Part shown: piece after piece, positions 4,949 through 6,303 of the stretch
How the letters are laid out: each line of letters starts with the position of its first letter
Numbering within the stretch: the first letter of the stretch is position 1
Source: Limnohabitans sp.
Lineage (GTDB): Bacteria > Pseudomonadota > Gammaproteobacteria > Burkholderiales > Burkholderiaceae_C
Direction of reading: 5' to 3'
Length of the DNA: 6,303 bases
NCBI GenBank assembly: GCA_021731425.1
Contig: JAKFXJ010000346.1
Coordinates: forward strand, 1 to 6,303
Program-made: the position numbers and the translations under genes
Notes under the pieces: generated by a model
What the model saw: the letters and a program-made list of their open reading frames with translations, nothing else
What the model was told of the DNA's origin: nothing
Databases searched by the model: none

Positions 4949-5938
4949 ATGCCTCATCTTGTTCGTCGCCAAAGATGTCAATGGATCGCGTTGGCGTCAC
5001 TTGCATTTTGTGCAAGTACGCCTTCAGCCATGGCCCAAGCGGCCTATCCCAGCAAGCCCATCACGCTGGTGGTCACTTATCCACCTGGAGGTGGAGCGGA
5101 TGCCATGGCCCGGTTGATTGGGCCCAAGATGGGCGAAGCACTCGGCCAATCCATCGTGATCGAGAACAAACCGGGAGCGGGCGGACAAATTGGTGCTGCA
5201 GCGGTTGCCAAAGCGACCCCTGATGGTTACACCTTGATGTTGGATGCTTCGTCCTTTTCTGTGAACCCGTCCCTGTATTCCAAACTGCCTTATGACAGCG
5301 CCAAGGCCTTTCAACCCGTGGGTGTGGTCGCTTTGTTTCCCAATGTGGTGTTGGTCAACGCCAATTTCACAGCTAAAAATGTGACCGAGCTCATCGCTGC
5401 TGCGGGTAAAACCAAGGATGCTGTTTCATACGCCTCATCGGGCAACGGATCGGCGCAGCACTTGGCGGGCGCCTTGTTTGAGTCTGCGGCCAAAGTGGAC
5501 ATGGTGCACGTGCCCTACAAAGGGGGCGGTCCTGCACTCAACGATGTGATCGGTGGGCAAGTGCCGCTGTTCTTCGGAAACCTGGCCTCAACCTTGCAAC
5601 ACGTTCAGTCCGGCAAGCTCAGGGCATTGGCCGTGACGTCTGGCAAACGTTCATCCATCTTGCCCGATGTGCCCACCTTGAGCGAATCGGGTTTAAGAGG
5701 GACCGAGATTTACGAGTGGAATGCGGTTTTTGCACCTGCCAACACCCCCGAGCCTGTGATGAAAAAACTGGCTGAAGCCTTTCAGCAAGCGCTGGATTCA
5801 CCTGAGGTCAAAGCACGCATCGCTCAGCTCGGTGGTGACATTCAAAAAGGCTCACCAGAGCAAGCCAAGCGGTTCATTGAGCAGCAAACCAGTTTGTGGA
5901 ATCGCGTGATCAAAGAACGCAAAATCGCCATCGAATAA
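4949..5938 (+). CDS. Bug/TctC-family periplasmic solute receptor, second paralogue
   Basis: The 329-aa product is full length. Residues 1-29 form a signal peptide with a basic start (VRRQR), a hydrophobic core and an AMA cleavage site before Gln30. The mature protein shows the TYPPGGGAD loop (43-51), IENKPGAGGQIG (71-82), ATPDGYTL (89-96), YASSGNGSAQHLAG (161-174) and HVPYKGGG (187-194), then KRSSILPDVPTLSESG. Family members capture carboxylates and similar small molecules in the periplasm. It resembles the first receptor in this window along its whole length, including the motif order and the final IK(D/E)RKIA(M/I)E, so the two are paralogues. Because it is co-transcribed with a GntR regulator and divergent from a lactonase-like enzyme, its ligand is probably the precursor of that enzyme's substrate, such as an organic acid or lactone (inference). 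No TctA/TctB permease is nearby, so a distant one must serve or the protein acts in sensing. Confidence 0.94.
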   Translation: MPHLVRRQRCQWIALASLAFCASTPSAMAQAAYPSKPITLVVTYPPGGGADAMARLIGPKMGEALGQSIVIENKPGAGGQIGAAAVAKATPDGYTLMLDASSFSVNPSLYSKLPYDSAKAFQPVGVVALFPNVVLVNANFTAKNVTELIAAAGKTKDAVSYASSGNGSAQHLAGALFESAAKVDMVHVPYKGGGPALNDVIGGQVPLFFGNLASTLQHVQSGKLRALAVTSGKRSSILPDVPTLSESGLRGTEIYEWNAVFAPANTPEPVMKKLAEAFQQALDSPEVKARIAQLGGDIQKGSPEQAKRFIEQQTSLWNRVIKERKIAIE

Positions 5939-5966
5939 GGCCATGAACTGACGCAGGCTGAGTAGT

Positions 5967-5988
5967 CTGATCGGCTTGCGCCGATCAG
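5967..5988. terminator. Perfect hairpin between convergent genes, possible terminator without a T tract
   Basis: CTGATCGGC and GCCGATCAG pair over 9 bp around a 4-nt loop. On the minus strand the loop is GCAA closed by C-G, a stable GNRA tetraloop; on the plus strand it is TTGC. The right arm includes the stop codon of the downstream glutathione transferase gene (5987-5985). Neither strand has a run of T after the stem, so a classical intrinsic terminator is not fully met. It may block exonucleases or act as a weak bidirectional terminator. Confidence 0.45.
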
Positions 5989-6303
5989 GCGGCGTCTGGC
6001 TGCTGTCCAGGCGCTGCTTTTTGGAAGGCTTCCAGCGCCATGCAGGCTTTTTCCACCGCCATGATGTGTGGCCATTGCGTCAGGTCCACATTAAAGCGGC
6101 GAGCGCTTTCAACCTGGGGAATCAGGTACACATCGGCTAGGGTAGGGTTGTCGCCAAAGCTGAAGCGGTTACGCTGCGTGTCGGCCGCGATCAGGGCTTC
6201 GTAGGCGTCAAAGCCTGCGCTGATCCAAGTGGCGCACCAGGCGTTGATGGCGTCTTCGTTGGCGCCGAATTGTTTGCGCAGTGTTTGCAACACGCGGCGG
6301 TTG
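5985..6303 (-). CDS. maiA: Maleylacetoacetate-isomerase-like glutathione S-transferase (zeta class), C-terminal part
   Basis: This is the last 105 codons of a gene that enters from the right edge, so a full zeta-class enzyme of about 210-220 aa would have roughly half outside the window. The visible part is the all-helical C-terminal domain: NRRVLQTLRKQFG, then AWCATWISAGFDAYEALI, the signature FSFGDNPTLADVYLIPQV, ARRFNVDLTQWP and the ending AFQKAAPGQQPDA. This pattern is typical of maleylacetoacetate isomerase (homogentisate and tyrosine breakdown) and the related maleylpyruvate isomerase (gentisate pathway), which use glutathione for cis-trans isomerisation. The catalytic N-terminal motif is not in view, so the two cannot be separated. 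The internal GTG at 6293 is not the start, as the frame stays open to 6303. It converges on the Bug gene and looks like an ordinary chromosomal neighbour rather than part of the regulated cluster. Confidence 0.85.
   Translation of the reverse strand, partial: NRRVLQTLRKQFGANEDAINAWCATWISAGFDAYEALIAADTQRNRFSFGDNPTLADVYLIPQVESARRFNVDLTQWPHIMAVEKACMALEAFQKAAPGQQPDAA

Noticed and set aside
1..6303. CRISPR array, tRNA, rRNA, insertion sequence or attachment site
   Set aside because: No regularly spaced repeat array, tRNA-like cloverleaf, transposase frame or long terminal inverted repeats were found.

Overview
The window looks like an accessory catabolic segment of a betaproteobacterial chromosome, most likely Burkholderiales and probably Comamonadaceae. 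Two orphan Bug/TctC-type periplasmic binding proteins, each beside its own regulator, are typical of that group, as are the moderate-to-high GC content and frequent TTG leucine codons. Genus cannot be fixed from the sequence alone.

Layout. (1) Positions 1-115 (minus) hold the first 38 codons of an arylsulfatase-type hydrolase that runs off the left edge. (2) Positions 118-1101 (minus) encode a Bug/TctC solute receptor that ends 2 nt before the sulfatase start, so the two are almost certainly one transcript. (3) A 109-bp divergent region with phased CATCAG repeats and a TTGAT-N4-ATCAA dyad separates them from a LysR regulator (1211-2104, plus). (4) Positions 2105-2296 hold no intact gene. They contain a possible minus-strand remnant resembling a TadC/type II secretion F protein and a pair of CTAG sites 16 bp apart. 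(5) An intact aldo/keto reductase lies at 2297-3301 (plus) and is more GC-rich than its neighbours. (6) A LigI-like amidohydrolase (3348-4148, minus) converges on it. (7) A 39-bp divergent gap, with three CTAG sites exactly 8 bp apart, separates the amidohydrolase from a GntR/HutC-type regulator (4188-4928, plus). (8) A second Bug receptor (4949-5938, plus) follows 20 bp after that regulator with a good Shine-Dalgarno. (9) The end of a maleylacetoacetate-isomerase-like glutathione transferase (5985-6303, minus) converges on it across a perfect hairpin.

How the genes may work together (inference). There are two import-and-sense modules. Module A is LysR, Bug receptor and sulfatase, which suggests uptake and desulfation of an organosulfate or carboxylated sulfate ester. 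Module B is GntR, Bug receptor and LigI-like lactonase/amidohydrolase, which suggests capture of an organic acid and cytoplasmic hydrolysis of a lactone or related intermediate. The aldo/keto reductase could serve either module or be unrelated. No TctA/TctB membrane subunits are visible, so the receptors must use permeases encoded elsewhere or act in sensing.

The most distinctive feature is the compact divergent control region at 4130-4184. Two back-to-back sigma70-like promoters, each with a 17-bp spacer, overlap a symmetric triple-CTAG element. The minus-strand promoter is placed so that the amidohydrolase message would be nearly leaderless.
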